The notes under the pieces were generated by a model that worked only from the letters and a program-made list of their open reading frames with translations, did no database searches and was not told where the DNA came from. A stretch of DNA of 64,000 bases from Sipunculus nudus (lineage: Eukaryota; Annelida; Sipuncula; Golfingiida; Sipunculidae): positions 27,273,956-27,337,955 of the forward strand of contig CM049312.1 of NCBI GenBank assembly GCA_026874595.1, written 5' to 3'. Positions within the stretch are counted from its first letter, which is position 1, and each line of letters starts with the position of its first letter. Made by a program: the position numbers and the translations under genes. Positions 39,694 to 52,854 of the stretch are shown in pieces.

Positions 39694-40234
39694 TAATATA
39701 GATATACATTCCAATTATAAAAGAGAAAGTGAAACTCCATATAATATATATATCCCTTTCTCACAAGAGATAAACAAACATATACTTCATATTAAATACA
39801 TCCTAGTTTAATTGATACTACAGACATGATTTAATTTAATATACAGACATATAAAATGTAAGAATTGTAATTGAAAACTATACTCACAACACGAGTTGAA
39901 AGTTCAGAAATATCTGAAATTCTGTACAAAGCTGCTACACTTGCTGCTGCTGCTACGGCTGTTTCAGTCAAGATGGCGACAGGACACAAAAGCACGCTTT
40001 TAATTTCCCGCGCTTGTTTCGTAATAGCTGAAGGTTTTTGGGGATGCCGAAAACCTTTCCGATCACAGCGGCACCTATGGCCCCCTGATGAACTAATACA
40101 TAAAGCAGTCATAAGGTCTTTCGTGGCACAGAGAACCTTTAGGCACAGCAGTTTGGGGCCTTGAGGTTTTTTAACATCTGAAAAACCTCCATAACGTCTA
40201 AGTACCTTTACAAGAACCTTTATTTTTAACAGTG
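38062..40234. mobile_element. TIR DNA transposon with CACTG ends, about 2.2 kb
   Basis: The left end is CACTGTTAGAAATAAAGG and the right end, on the opposite strand, is CACTGTTAAAAATAAAGG. TA flanks both sides as a possible target duplication. Subterminal zones (38080-38270 and 40120-40225) repeat AAAACCTTTT-type words in both orientations, as CACTA-type elements often do. The interior contains (TA)n at 38450-38508 and (CA)n/(TA)n at 39650-39692. CACTG termini suggest a CMC/CACTA-like element, but the TA flanks also fit a Tc1-type MITE. No transposase is seen. Confidence 0.6.
38698..40107 (-). CDS. Possible spliced small gene inside the CACTG element
   Basis: Three minus-strand blocks join without stops, in phase 0. 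One is an open block ending SDISELSTRV at 39888, followed by donor GTGAGT. The second is 39131-39051, after TTATTTTACAG, encoding 27 residues beginning IWNSGSLQNVANHFGENEK. The third is 38727-38698, after TTTAACAG, encoding DTQGPFPVV and a stop. The second donor (GTACAC) is weak. The start is unclear: the given end corresponds to the segment after a MTALC methionine. I recognise no family. It may be an element-encoded accessory protein, part of a captured gene, or chance. Confidence 0.22.
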
Positions 40235-41290
40235 TACTCATGTAAGTCGAAAGGAGTTATACACGTGGCTAATCACTGAAGGTCACATTATTTCAAACGG
40301 GAGCACACTAAATATAACAAGCTGTGCGCGGCCCAATGCTCACGACAATTACATTTGTAACCTTATGGTGTTATAACTTGTAATGTACGTAACCTTTGCC
40401 CTTAAGGGTAAGATTCCACCTAATTATATTTTCCTTGATTTACTCTGTTTGTAATCCTATTTGGCCATTCATATAATAAACACTTTTCACTGGGTCGGTT
40501 TTCAGCCACGGGACATTAAGCATTCCGCGGACATTAATTATGATAATTTGGTTCTTTTTACCGGTAATATATTTCATGCACTAAAACACTAATACTGTCG
40601 CTCGTTGTTAAATATATCTCACCTAATGAATATGTTGCTTTGATGAGCGAAGATGATAGATACAAAATAAACATCAAAGGACTTCAATTATGGTATATCA
40701 AAGACACGGACGGTTTTTAATTGGCAAACTGTGAAGTCAAGCCAAAGCACATGAACATTTCCATCTTGATGGAATGGTGCATTTGAACCAGTGCACCTTT
40801 ATGAATACATATGATTTGAATTATAAACACATTAGACATAAAATAGCTGCATAAGTTATGACTAGGTGCTCATTTCTTTACTTATTTTATTCCATGCACG
40901 AAAGGAACCGGCGACCCAATTGAATATGTTCAGTACAAGTATCTCTAATTCGGATATAGACTGCGATAATTATAATTATATAAATAAAGGCTTCAACGGT
41001 CGAGGATGCCAAGAAATAAAATGTTCGTGCTTTCTGTGTAACTGCTGGTACATGTTATATAAAACGATATATGGCAATGTGAATGCAAACAAAATAATCA
41101 CGACTTTAGGAGTAAATTTTAAATGTAGGCTCGAGCATTGTGCAGCAATAATAAAGCCCAATTTACACTGTTGAAGATTACCAAAGAACAATGCTATATA
41201 AAAAAATATAAAGATAAAAATATAAAAAAATATAAAGATTACTGTATATGGGCAAATATATATGTAAAAATATGAAAAATTGGCAGAATA
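40235..41290. other. Intergenic, no gene recognised
   Basis: AT-rich sequence. The 102-codon frame at 40866-41174 has several Cys codons but no recognisable motif or splice context. A short TATAAAAAAATATAAAGAT tandem lies near 41200-41240. Confidence 0.5.
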
Positions 41291-41299
41291 TTGGAATTA

Positions 41300-42860
41300 G
41301 GTCATGTATCTATGGGCATGATAAAAGGGGGTGTATCGATCATTAAGCATAGGAATTAAGGCGTGTATCTGTAAGCATAGGAATGAGGGCGTGTATCTGT
41401 GAGTATGGGAAAGAGGGCGTGTTTCTAAGAGCACGGAAATGAGGGCGTGTATCTTTGAGCATGGAATAAGGACGTCAATGTCCGCCGGGCAGTAATATTT
41501 AAAAATTACGTGTATGTGTGCCAAGCCAGATGACATCCAGTGCCGCTTAAGAGAATATTGAATAAAAGGTGCTCCTTCCCATTGTGCCGTATTTAGTTAT
41601 TGCTAATGAAAACAATTCTGCCACTAAAGTAGTGAACGCAGTCGCTAGAGTAGCGTCACCTTGTAACTGTATAAAGGACTAATTCTGTCACTATCGAAAT
41701 CATGACGCGCCAAACGATGTACATGGTAATAAGGGCATGTATCTTTCAGCATGGAAATGAGGGCGTGTATCTATTATCTTGGTAATGAGGGTGTGTCTTT
41801 GACGGACCAGGTGAAGTAAAACGTGTATCTATAAGCATAAGATGAGGCCGTGTATCGATCTCTGAGCATCGGAATGAAGGCGTCTATCCATGTGCATTGA
41901 AGTAAGGGCGTGTATCTATGAGCATGGATTGAGGGGGTGTATATATTAGCATGAAATGAGTGCGTGTATCTATGAGCATGGATTGACTTCATGTATCTAT
42001 TGACATGGGATGAAGGCATGTATCAATGAGCATTGGAATTTAAGCGTGTATCTGTGAGCATGGATCGACTGCGTGTTTCTATTAGCATTGGATCAGGGCG
42101 TATTTCTATTAGCATTGGATCAGGACGTATTTCTATTAGCACTGGATCAAGGCTTGTTTAATGAGCATTGGAATTAAGGTGTTTATCTATGAGCATTGGA
42201 TGAAGGGGTGAATCGATCACAAAACAAGTAGAATTAGGACGTTTATTGATCACTGAGCCTTGGAATTAGGGTGTCATTCTATGACCATAGTAATAAGGGC
42301 ATGTATCATTAAGCAGGGAAATGAGGGCGTGTATCTATGAGCATGGGAATGAGGCTTTGTATCTATTAGCATGGTAATGAGGGCGTGTATCTTTTACGGA
42401 GCAAAAGAATAAAGGCGTGTATCTGTGACTGAGCATGTAAAGAAGAACGTGTATATATGAACAAGGGAAGAGGGCGTTTATCGATGCCTGAGTATTGGAA
42501 TGAGCGTTAATATATGAGCATGGAAATAGGGCGTGTACCAATGTCTGAGCATCAGAAAGAGAGCGTGTATCCATGAGCATTCACGTTAGGGCGTGAATCT
42601 ATGAGCATGGATTTAGGGCGTGTATCTTTGAGCATGGGGTGAAGGCGTGAATCGCTGGCAAATGGGAATGCGGGTGTGGATTGAAAGCGTGCATCTAAGA
42701 ACATTGTAATGAAGGCCTGTTTATATGACATAAGCATGATAATGAGGGCTTGTTTCGATGAACATGGGAATTAGTGCGTGTGTCTATTAGCATGGTAAGG
42801 GCGTTTAGCTTTGACGGAGGATGGGAATAAGGGCGTGTATCTATTAACATGAGCTGAATC
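41300..42860. repeat. Degenerate minisatellite, period about 28-30 bp
   Basis: Units resemble GGGCGTGTATCTATGAGCAT followed by GGAATGA. They recur from about 41300 to 41470 and again from about 41735 to 42860, with strong divergence between units. The minus-strand His/Tyr-rich frames across it are repeat translations. Confidence 0.85.
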
Positions 42861-42864
42861 CCAG

Positions 42865-45800
42865 ATGTTTTGGATTGATAAATGTGTCTGACCCATCTTA
42901 AGTAATTTCCTAAACGGTGCAATTACTTTCAAATTACGGGGTGTTAGAAACACTTGACAGGGGGTTCATGTGTCATTTATTGGCATAATGTTCACTATAA
43001 TGCTAGACTTCATGTCACTGTATCGTGTAATAAGACATTAACAGAACGAGAAAAACTTGGGGATTTCATTGACGATAAATTTTCGGTAGAGTTCAGTGTC
43101 TGTATGCACAGTTTACAGGAATGTAAGTTCATAGCTATTCTCTATGGAGCACCTATATCTTGTTAAAAATATCAAGAACCCGCTACGTTTTAGTACAGAT
43201 CAGGTTTTTTTTTTCTTCAAATGTGTAAAATAAATAAAGCGCTACAATAATGTGGGAAGAATATGCTAACATTATCTTAAAGATACAGAAATCAGGTATA
43301 ACTGTATAGCAGTAGTTAACATCCCACTTAAAATGTGTACCGTATAATTCATATTACTATTTGTGACTATTTGTATGATTTGTATTACTTGAATTATTAT
43401 ATTCTTCATATTGATTTTGATTGTACTCTTCATTACACGGAGGAAATCAAGAAATCCAACCAATCAATCATTCATTGGTTGTAATAATTAATTACACGCG
43501 CCTACGTAAGATCAGGCTCCCTTATCTGGAAATGCCGTTGGTCCTTCGCTTCATCTCCTGTCCTGCGACCACTTGCGATGTTCTGCTGCTGCTGCTAGGT
43601 ATGCTGCATCTTCTTCTTGCTGACCACGCCCTTAATTTGACTCCGTTGCTTATCGTCGTGGATTCTTGAAGCCGAGCCAGGTATGTCTATTGTTCTCTAC
43701 TAAGTATTCTCTTCATGTTTTCATCAGTTTGCATTATCTCTTTATATTTGAACCTTCACTATTCGTCATTGTTTTTTCCCTTTTAGTTTTAAGGTATGTG
43801 AATACCTATCCTATGTTGTCATAGTAGAAATGAAATTAATATGTGTAATGTGGTCCATGTACAAAATTTTGAACAAATATCCAAATAATACCTCAGGATA
43901 TTGAAATAATCAATGATCTTGAACGTTAATTTTTTACTCTTTTTGTTAAAGACAGTAATTAATATCCACTATAGTGCTAACCCAAGTACACGAGAAGATA
44001 ATCTAGTATAAAATTTATTTTTTTTAAATTGGTTCACAAATGGAACATACGCCTTTTGTAGTTCTAAATATCAATTACCTTTAATATTATATTATAATAT
44101 CAAATATATTTTCGAACTCATTTCTAAATCAAATTTACTTTTGTGGAGGGCTAATTTTGTTATTTTAAAATTTGTAAATCATGTCAACCCCAATGTGGGA
44201 CCGTTTTAAAACAAAATTAATAAATGATTTTTATATGACACAAAACAAGATAGATGGACCAATAACAAATTTCTGAAGATAATAAGGGCGACCTTTATTT
44301 CCTTTTTTGGGTGGCATATATTTTTTTTATATAAAGCCCTTGATTTAGAGATCAGTGTACCTAGTGTTGACCAGAACAAAATATATTTGAAATAAGTTAT
44401 GCTTATTAGTCAGGGGAATATCAGCCTTAGGTACCAGTAGTGACATTAGGTATGATACCAATTCTAAAGCATACAATGGTAAAGGGTGGTCCATGGATCA
44501 GGAATCAGGATGATGCCACCTTGCCACCCTTGGGCAATATTTTTTGCGCATACGCCAACTGGCGTTTGTAACTCTGTATATATTTTAAAGGAATCTTAAA
44601 AGGATGAAAATGAAGCTTTTATTCGATATGATTACAGGGTCATAATCAGGAGTAATATTATTCCTATTCTTTCACGCAGTCAGTTCATTTTTACTTTATA
44701 CAAACGTTTCCCAGCAAAACCATTGCAGCACACAGTCTCATTTCCTCGCATGCGACTGTTTAACACCTTGTTATAGCCCGGCCCTCGTGTTTGTAATCAC
44801 AGACTTGTTTACCATAACAAGGCCGCGTCACCGGAGGTCCAATTAAGTGGGCAACACGCGGTGTTTCGGTCAGCGGGAACATGTATTACATTTTTATGAC
44901 TCAGTCAGTCATGGCATCTCCTGATTGGCACGTGTTGTGGCTACGTGCAGCACAAAGCCCGACGCACTCTGTTCATGTTGACATCATTCAATCGCGCCCG
45001 GTGCTTTGTTTTTAACACTCGGTTACAGGAGTAAGCTAACGGTTTCAAGGCAATATTTTGGCAGGTGCAGATTTATTTTTAAGGGAAGAAGCTTTTTTTC
45101 CTGTTAACTCAATATGCTTCACTGGTGATTGGGCCCCTTAAAAAGTTCATTTCATAAAATAGTCAATGATGGCCCATAAATTATTAATAAAGCGGGACCT
45201 ACCACGCTTTCCGTGAGGAATCTTTGTTTTGGCGCCAAATTCCAAGAAAATCAAAGGACAGCGTGTGGCAGGTAAAGTTGATCTATAAAACGGCCATAGA
45301 ACACGTATTACTGTAATGTGAATAAATCATTGAGTTATATTCAAGAGTGGCTGTTGGTATTGTTTCTTTGGACCGCTTATTATATATTGGTGGCCATCAA
45401 ACAAAATGGCCAACCTTCAAAAAGGCCATAGAGTCCGTCAAAATATATTTGTTTATAATATATTATCGATTATCATGACTTGTACTGTTCATACTGCCGC
45501 ATCTTAAGTTTAAGACAACGGACGGTAACAACAATGTGTTTGCAATTAAGAAATCTAATAACCAATTAAATCAATTAAAATCATAGTGCAATGATATAAT
45601 TTACATAATTTATTTTTATTTTTTTTTATTCCTATAGCTACCATGTTTTTAAAGGATTAGCTAAATATGAATAGGTAAAATGTGCGTGCAGCTCCTTCAC
45701 GTCATTAAATGTCATCCATTATTGATTGTTAAAATAAAAATGTTATTGATTATAAACTAAATTATTAATAATGAACGATAAGGAATAAATATTCTTTAAT

Positions 45801-47200
45801 AAATATATAATCAAATGTATATTATATATAATATAAAAAATATATATTATATATTATATATTATATATACATAAAACACGGAGATCAAGACGTCATTTCA
45901 TCTAATGGATGTTGTTACGATGGATATAGGGATATAAAGTCTTTTTTATTTTAATTTTGTTTTTATTTCAATCCATGTAAACCCTTAGGAACTGTCAGTG
46001 TACGTAATCCCAATGTGCTTCCATAAACAACCCCACGCAGTTTCGATAGTTCAAATCGATTAAATCGATAGTTTTACGGTTCAAAGGTACTTTAAAGTTC
46101 ATCAAGCTTAGATATCACGTGTATTCCAGGCACCATGAACTACTATATTATAAGTAGAAGAATCATGGAAACAGAAAGTAGTTTAAGAATAGTAAAGATT
46201 TTTCAAAATATTTATAAGTTGCTGATTTCTCGTGTTAAAACGTTTTCTTAACATCAAATTTCTTAAAGATACGCCCTCCTGGAATATTTGAAGTTTGGAA
46301 GCAAGATATATATCATTCTGTATTTACATGGTCTAAAAGACAATAATTTCTTGCCATCTTCTTGCGAGCTTTACTGAAGAAATTCAGATATTTTCATTAA
46401 TAAACGACAGAACCATGACCAGGTTTAAAAGTATAGCCACTCATGGTCAATACACGAAACAAAAACTTACAAATGAATCGAGTTTTTATTTAAGTAGTCC
46501 TCAGAACTATTTCAATAGTATAATTTCTCATGTATATTTATGACCCTTTCAATAACGAATCACTTCTACAAAAAAAAGAATACCCCTCATTAGACAACTT
46601 TAATGTACATTCACCGTTCCAACAAGTATGTTCAGGTTTCGGAGGAAATGCGTTTATAGAGGAAATTATTCAATTGCCGATTTCTGCATCTGTTGTGTTT
46701 ATATACATGCGCAGCAAAAAAACCGCTATATATGTTAAAATATTAGATTTTTTTTTAAAACTTTCGTTTTGTTGAGCAATCCAACATTTCTAATGGGCTT
46801 TTTGGGGGAAAACTATTCGGAAAAAACATTGAATATGACCATATTTTCATATCTGTAAATTTCAATTTGAAATAAATTTAAAATAAAAATTAAAAATGTA
46901 GATTTAAGTCTATTAATTACGGGACTCTCTATATTATATATATACGTATTTTTTTAAATTAAAAAACTTTTATAAATTCCACAAACATGCCACAGTCGCA
47001 TTTACTGAATTGTTAAAATATAGGCCCTTAACTACCAGTTCGGTAAAAAAAAAATCGTAATCATACCCGATGTCACACCTATATGGTCTGAATCAGGCTC
47101 CGTCTCCCTGTCTATATGGAGCGTAATAGAATGGAGTCCATTTTTTACATGAGAATGCTACGTTACGTAATGGCGTTCCTGTGTTTAAAGTACATATATA
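42865..47200. other. Intergenic, no gene supported
   Basis: Mostly AT-rich. Two less ordinary parts exist. 43420-43682 is a GC-richer stretch ending in GCCGAGCCAG before GTATGT, a possible non-coding exon with donor. 44760-45030 is GC-richer with TGACTCAGTCAGTCATGG and CACGTG words. A TATATTATA tract occupies about 45815-45868. No protein family is recognised. Confidence 0.5.
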
Positions 47201-47381
47201 CAGTGAAACCTCATTGTGTCGAAGTCGAAGGGACCCTCAGAAAACTTCGATACATCCGAGGTTCGACACAAGCGGGTTTCATTTGGTTATAATTTAACTA
47301 GAATTGTCCGGAATATCGAGTCTGTAACTTCGACATAAGCGGGGTATTCGACTTAAGCGAGTTCGACACAACGAGGTTTCA

Positions 47382-47384
<3 letters not shown>
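47201..47384. mobile_element. Pogo/Tigger-type MITE, 184 bp
   Basis: Begins CAGTGAAACCTCATTGTGTC and ends with the near-exact inverse TTCGACACAACGAGGTTTCACTG split around the same motif, flanked by TA on both sides (target duplication). Internal TTCGACATAAGCGGGG-type words are typical of pogo-derived MITEs. Non-coding. Confidence 0.85.

Positions 47385-47450
<66 letters not shown>
47385..47450. repeat. (TA)n microsatellite
   Basis: A TA run directly abutting the right end of the pogo MITE, probably seeded at the TA target duplication. Confidence 0.9.
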
Positions 47451-47452
<2 letters not shown>

Positions 47453-49394
47453 TATATAAATATATATAAATGTGAATATTCTTTACATGTACCTGTTTAC
47501 TGTAACGTGAAGTGTAGATTTTCTTTTCATATCCAGGGCGGCGGCATATTTTGTGGCCGTTCAGGAGAACACGGCTTCCGTCGTGGCGAGCGTACTTTGC
47601 TTTGATTTAGTCCTGTCGGAACCAGACCAATGTTATATTTTAGGACGGCTACATCAGTATTTTGGCAACACACGACAACATATTTGCGTGAACCATTGGT
47701 CCGTAAAACCGACGGAAATATATACCGGTTGCCATGTCGTCTCTGGAAGAAAAAACTGTCTGGTATTCCTGTTGCCCATTTTTGCAAAATATTTCTTCTT
47801 GCTTACTTTTGTGTCCTTTCTTCTACCATTACTGGTAAAACTGAGGTTGAAAAATATACATGTTTCGAACAAGATCTTATTCGGAGTCATCAAACTGCCG
47901 CCTTTTGATGCCCCTGATTAAACCTGCATAAATTATTTGAGGAACTATGCAAAACTTATATTATCACTGGTTTAGATTAGAGCATATTTCTATCGCAAGA
48001 TGATAATTTTAGTTGTAAAAATGTGGGGAGGGGTATAATAAACTATGTTCCCCCCGGATGAAAAAGCCTCCCCCCCCCGTCCTCCACCAAATTGCGACCG
48101 TGGCGCCACAAATCTTAACCTGCTACATATATTGATCGGATGGCCTTGCAATTAGCATTCTCTCCACAGAACAGGAAAAAAAGGCTTCTTTGAGCCTGAA
48201 ATTAAGACAGTAACAGTCAAAGGAGTTGTGCCAAATTTCACCATGGGAGCAAACATCCCGCCATGCCTGATTAGTTTGTATCTGGCTCAGTGCGCCTAAT
48301 AAGTAATGGTATACAATGAAGCGGTGGGTAAAGCAAAGGTACTCATTACAACTGTATATTAGTTCACATAGTCTTACCGGAATTTTACCGGGGTACATTG
48401 TCAGCTGGCGGAATTATAGCCTGCTGTATCAAAGGTAGCAGGACATATAATACGGTGTGGCATCGTAATATACACATACAGGCCAGAGGTTATATAGCAT
48501 GATATTAACAGATCATTCACAAGGACGTCTGCGTTTGAAAATGGCACTCATTAACTTGAGACTGCTCAGCTATTAATTAGATGGTACTGTTTGCCTAGAC
48601 AGTAAAATCTAGCCGCCCTGTGTCCTGATTTGGCCGATGAAATAATTAATCAATTGTTATTTGCTAAAGGCCGAGACAGACATTGCCATAAACAGAGTTT
48701 ATTCTCAAAACCCTGTAACAGGTACAAGAGATGGTCATATACAATATTTGATAATCGTGATCAATACATACACGGTGTTCTATATATCTGAAAAAAAAAT
48801 ATGTAATGATTTAAGGGAGACAACCCTGTGTAAACTAATGATTCTGAATAATCTTTAAAAACCTGCATATTGATAGGATCATACTTTCTCATGTTAAACA
48901 ATGGATTCATTTATCGCATCAAGAAGACCAAAAACAGTCATGGGTATAAAATACAACCTCTCCAAACGAAAATGCTCACATACAAACAAATAATGATATT
49001 CGTCCCCAATAACATTCAGACTACATAACTGGTATTGTCTTTCATCTTAAAATAACCCTACGTCCTGTCCACAGTGGTAAATGATGGTTTCCAATTCAAA
49101 TTTGCACATTAATTGACAGAATCTGATGGGCAAAATAATTAAGTATGGTTAAAAAATAAATCCTTCTTTATACAATGAGTACGTTCTATAGATTTGTGCC
49201 TCTGAGACAGTTAATCCCATCTTTGCATGTTGATGCTGTTACTGAAGTTTTTATCGAATACACTGCTATAACCACCTAGAGTTCATAACGTGCTTGAAAG
49301 ACCAAATATTAGATAACCCACTGAAACACAATACATTTCTTATCTTATTAATCCGCAAAACAATCTACTTCTCCACTTTAATATAAATCAAATA
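47451..49394. other. Intergenic, no gene recognised
   Basis: Overlapping open frames on both strands at 47527-47921 have no domain and poor start contexts. Poly-C and poly-G runs are found near 48020-48080. The last few hundred bases may be the 3' part of the LINE that follows. Confidence 0.5.
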
Positions 49395-49715
49395 CTATGT
49401 ATGAATTAAATTGACATATTTTTCACGTTTTCCTGTTATAATCCACGCCAAGAATTCGATTTGCCTGGCATTAACCTCTATCCTGAGGGGAAATCGTCCA
49501 AGTTCTCCATATACGACCAGCGACGGTGAATTCCTCGGTACTCTTAATATCATAGTTAAAAATCTCAAACATACCCTTTCCAATATGGTAGGGTCTTCTG
49601 CGCCCCATCCCTTACAACCGTATGATAACGTTAGTAAAACTGTTACATTTAACAAATGCAGCTTAACATCAATAGGTAGATTCAATAAATTGGAATTTCT
49701 CATCATTCCACACAT
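49395..49715 (-). pseudogene. LINE ORF2 C-terminal fragment
   Basis: The longest intact piece of the dead LINE: 106 codons after the RT catalytic core. It contains LSYGCKGWG, ERVCLRFLTMILRVPRNSP and YGELGRFPL, the usual conserved line-up of LINE ORF2 C-termini. It cannot act alone. Confidence 0.8.
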
Positions 49716-51400
49716 AGCTCAAAAGCTATGTCACATTTGTGTTTCTTCGCTTAGTTGAACTTACTTTTATAGTTAAATACAAAACCTAAATATATATAAT
49801 CATCTACCACATCTATATTATGTGGTCCAATTTTAAACTGTGGCACTTTTCTGATTTCCTCCTTGATAACACCATAACGTTTGTTTAACGGTCATATCAA
49901 GGTCATTACAAAAGGAATACAAAATTTTAAATGCCCTTTGCAGTTACTGTTCAGTTTCAGTTTTGATTACTGTATCATCTACATATAGAAGGACATAAAT
50001 GTTTTGCATTATAAGGATAGCCCAAGCTGAAATAGGCAAAGTTTGAAATTGAGTTAACACTTTTACAGCCTTACATTCTGCGGCAAGTCAACAGTTTAAA
50101 TCGCTCACATACGTAAAAAAGCAGCGGAAATAGATTATCACCTTGTTGTACACCAATATCGCTCCATAAAAATCAGATCGGTATCTATCTATCAAAATAC
50201 ACAATTTCGTATAAAAAAAAAAATCACAGATCTCATTAATTTACCTTCAATACCTTTCTGTAACAAATTAACCATAATTTCGTTCGATTAATTTAATCGA
50301 AAGCTATCAATAAAACCGCAATATAATTTCTTTTTCCTCTATAGAAATACATCCAAAATCTCCAATGTATATATTTTGTCATTGGTACTTTACGAGATCC
50401 AGCTTACTCCTCGCCAAGCAAATTATTTTTTCAACAAATGCGGTTATTCTCTTGTTAATCAGTAAGGTAAATAATTGACATTAACAATTTTAAAATGTTG
50501 TACCTCTATAGTTCTCAGGTAACTCTTTGCGCCCTTTATTTTTATAAATTAGACGAATCATTCCAGTTTTCCAATCAGTGGGAATATATCAACTAATAAA
50601 TTATTATTACTGCATTAAATAATTTTGTGAACATAGTTAACATAACCGGTGCTGATGTTTTAAGGAACTCATTTATAATTAAATCAAAACCACATGCCTT
50701 TTCGTTTGGCAAGTTTTTAATTGCCTCTCTAACTTCATTTTTAGAGAATCCCTCGCATAGATTATCAGTATCATTTAATTAATAAAAATCTGAAACTGGT
50801 TTACGTTCCTCACATGAATCCCTCTGATTTAATAGTTTAAAATGGTCATATAACTTGGCGAAATTCGTAGCAGTACATCTGTTGATGCTGTTATTACTTT
50901 TACGAACTATCGACCAGTAAGCCTTGGCATTACCTTTCCCCATTTTGTGTAAAGATTCACAAAATGTTTTATATTTATTGTACTGAATAGCTAAACATTT
51001 TTAATATGCACGACTTGCAAACCTCAGTCTATTCTGATTGACGTCACCAGGGGATTGGTTAAATCATTTTTTTGGCACTCAAACTCACTACGCTTACATT
51101 AAGACATATCAATAAACCGTGGCTTATTCCTTTTCATTTTTTTTGTTTGTTCTTTTGTGTACAGGGAGGTTAACACATGTTTGTTTGCCTTGCTGCTTTT
51201 CGTTACTCAAAGGTCTTCTATGCAGGGCTCTTTAAGTATTGAAATGTTGTCGAGGGAATCGCTGATATGCTCGAGTGCCTCACGAATCAAACATTCAAAA
51301 ACCCCTGTGTATTCTCGTCAACCCATCTAGACTTTCTAAAAGGTGCTACAACACAGTCACTGTCTTCTAGGCGAGTACAGCTTTGATTTCATTCAATACA
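49395..51400 (-). mobile_element. Degenerate non-LTR retrotransposon (LINE), reverse transcriptase region
   Basis: Minus-strand pieces in several frames follow the order of a LINE ORF2. They are: a pre-RT segment (GKGNAKAYWSIVRKS at about 50900-50945); the RT N-terminal motif (EVREAIKNLPNEKACGFD); WKTGMIRLIYKNKGRKELP with NYRG; GVQQGDNLFPLLF at about 50115-50160; the catalytic YVDD box in LLYVDDTVI at about 49965-49991; and the C-terminal segment LTLSYGCKGWG to VVYGELGRFPLRI, ending at the stop at 49395. Frameshifts and stops break it throughout, and no intact endonuclease is seen. The clade is not assigned; a CR1/jockey-like group is plausible. Confidence 0.85.
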
Positions 51401-51527
51401 TTTTTTTCTTATGTACATTCAACCGGTCTATTCGATTCATGTCCGCCACACTAAAAGATGAAATTTAATTATCTCTTAAATGTAATGTTCGGGTTAAGAT
51501 ACATTGAATGTTGAAGTCTGAACTGTG

Positions 51528-51700
51528 CATTATACTGTGTTCTGTAGTGTCGACAGCATACAAGACTTAACAGTGCACACATCGTGGGTTCGAGTACCGG
51601 CATCAGCAGGGAAGGCTTGAGATTGCTCAGGGTCGACCCTCACCAGGGCCTGGCGCTCTGTTCTGTGGCTGTTTATACATACCCGCGACTAATCAATTTG
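51528..51700 (+). mobile_element. tRNA-derived SINE-like element
   Basis: GTGGGTTCGAGTACCGGC matches a pol III B box. TAGTGTCGACAG about 40 bases earlier resembles an A box. A GC-rich body follows (GGGTCGACCCTCACCAGGGC, GGCGCTCTG). The head does not fold into a full tRNA as far as I can see. Confidence 0.45.
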
Positions 51701-52854
51701 AAGGTAATAAACTGTATATAACTTAAATAAAAAAATAATTGCTAATTAATAAAAAAAGGAAACCTGAAAAGTGAAAATGAATCACGAAAATTTGGAAAAT
51801 AAATGGGTCAAATGAAAATATTGCAGCTCAGTGGGGAGGTGCCTGCCGCAGGCGTCCCCTCAGGATCCGCCACTGGTAATATATAGCAAAGGAATGAGAT
51901 GCATGTGTATATATATATATATATATATATATTGGTCCAGCTCCGATGCGGGGCTCAGACCGAGTTTGCGGAAATTCATCGTCACTGATCGCGACCACTC
52001 TCCGAACTCACGGAAAAACAAGGACAAATGGCGATTGTCATTAAAATCCTTTAATGGACCTGATGAAAATAGACCAGTGTATAGTAAAACGTGTGGTTTC
52101 CACAAAGTCCCATGGCAGATTCTTATATACACAGTTACTTGATGAACATTAATACTAGCGGTCAAAATCTATTACAAATAAGCGATACAGATTTAAAATA
52201 CAGAAACACATAGAAAATAGATGAAACCGTAAACCTTCCAATGAAGGCATTATGTACCATTTTTACAAAACACTAAAATATGACTTTGTGAGTTACTGGA
52301 TGAAATATAGGAAGATAAGAAAATCAGTGACTGAAATTAGCAAGGCAACTGTAAGGAGCTAAAGGAATGACACAATTTCTCACCTGATGAAAATAGACCA
52401 GTGTATAATGAAACGTGTGGTTTCCACAAAGTCCTAGGGCAGAGTGACAGCTGAACGGACTTCTGGTCCGGGGTTTCCGCCACTCTGCACACTGTCAGGT
52501 GTTAGTTTGTTTGTTAATGAAGCTTATTTAAATAACACAGGCCGGACTTAATAACAATAACAAGCCGGTCGTAGACGACCCAGTGCATTTTGGTCTTGTG
52601 TTTAAACAACCAATCATTTTAGCAACGAAACGATGCAAGCTGGCCCCACTCACTTAGACGCTATCTGAACACTTTGAGAATCATACAAGGATTATCAAAC
52701 AAACAAAAACTTTAATAACCCATCCCCTAAAGTCATTGTTATTGGTTGTTAAAATTATGAAGTTTTGTCAATTTTGGAACGAATTAATGCATATATTGGC
52801 ATTGTTTGTATCGACTACTGTCCAATGAATGTGATGATGTGTACCATTAATATA
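51701..52854. other. Intergenic with direct repeats and a (TA)n tract
   Basis: 51830-51890 is a dispersed-repeat fragment (CAGGATCCGCCACTGG). (TA)n lies at 51908-51932. A 60-bp segment (CCTGATGAAAATAGACCAG, then GTGTGGTTTCCACAAAGTCC) is present at about 52057-52118 and again at about 52381-52442. An inverted pair GCAGAGTG / CACTCTGC lies at 52440-52490. No gene seen. Confidence 0.55.

Noticed and set aside
43421-43682. Leucine-rich open frame before a GTATGT donor
   Set aside because: The composition comes from CTG/CTT repeats and no continuing exon was found; at most a non-coding exon.
47527-47921. Overlapping open frames on both strands
   Set aside because: Several frames are open at once, with no domain, splice signals or convincing start; probably chance.
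49411-49758. Plus-strand open frame opposite the LINE
   Set aside because: It is the reverse strand of the LINE ORF2 C-terminus, which has clear family motifs on the minus strand.
51590-51620. tRNA gene at the GGGTTCGAGTACC word
   Set aside because: The B box is good but the acceptor stem and anticodon arm do not pair; called SINE-like.
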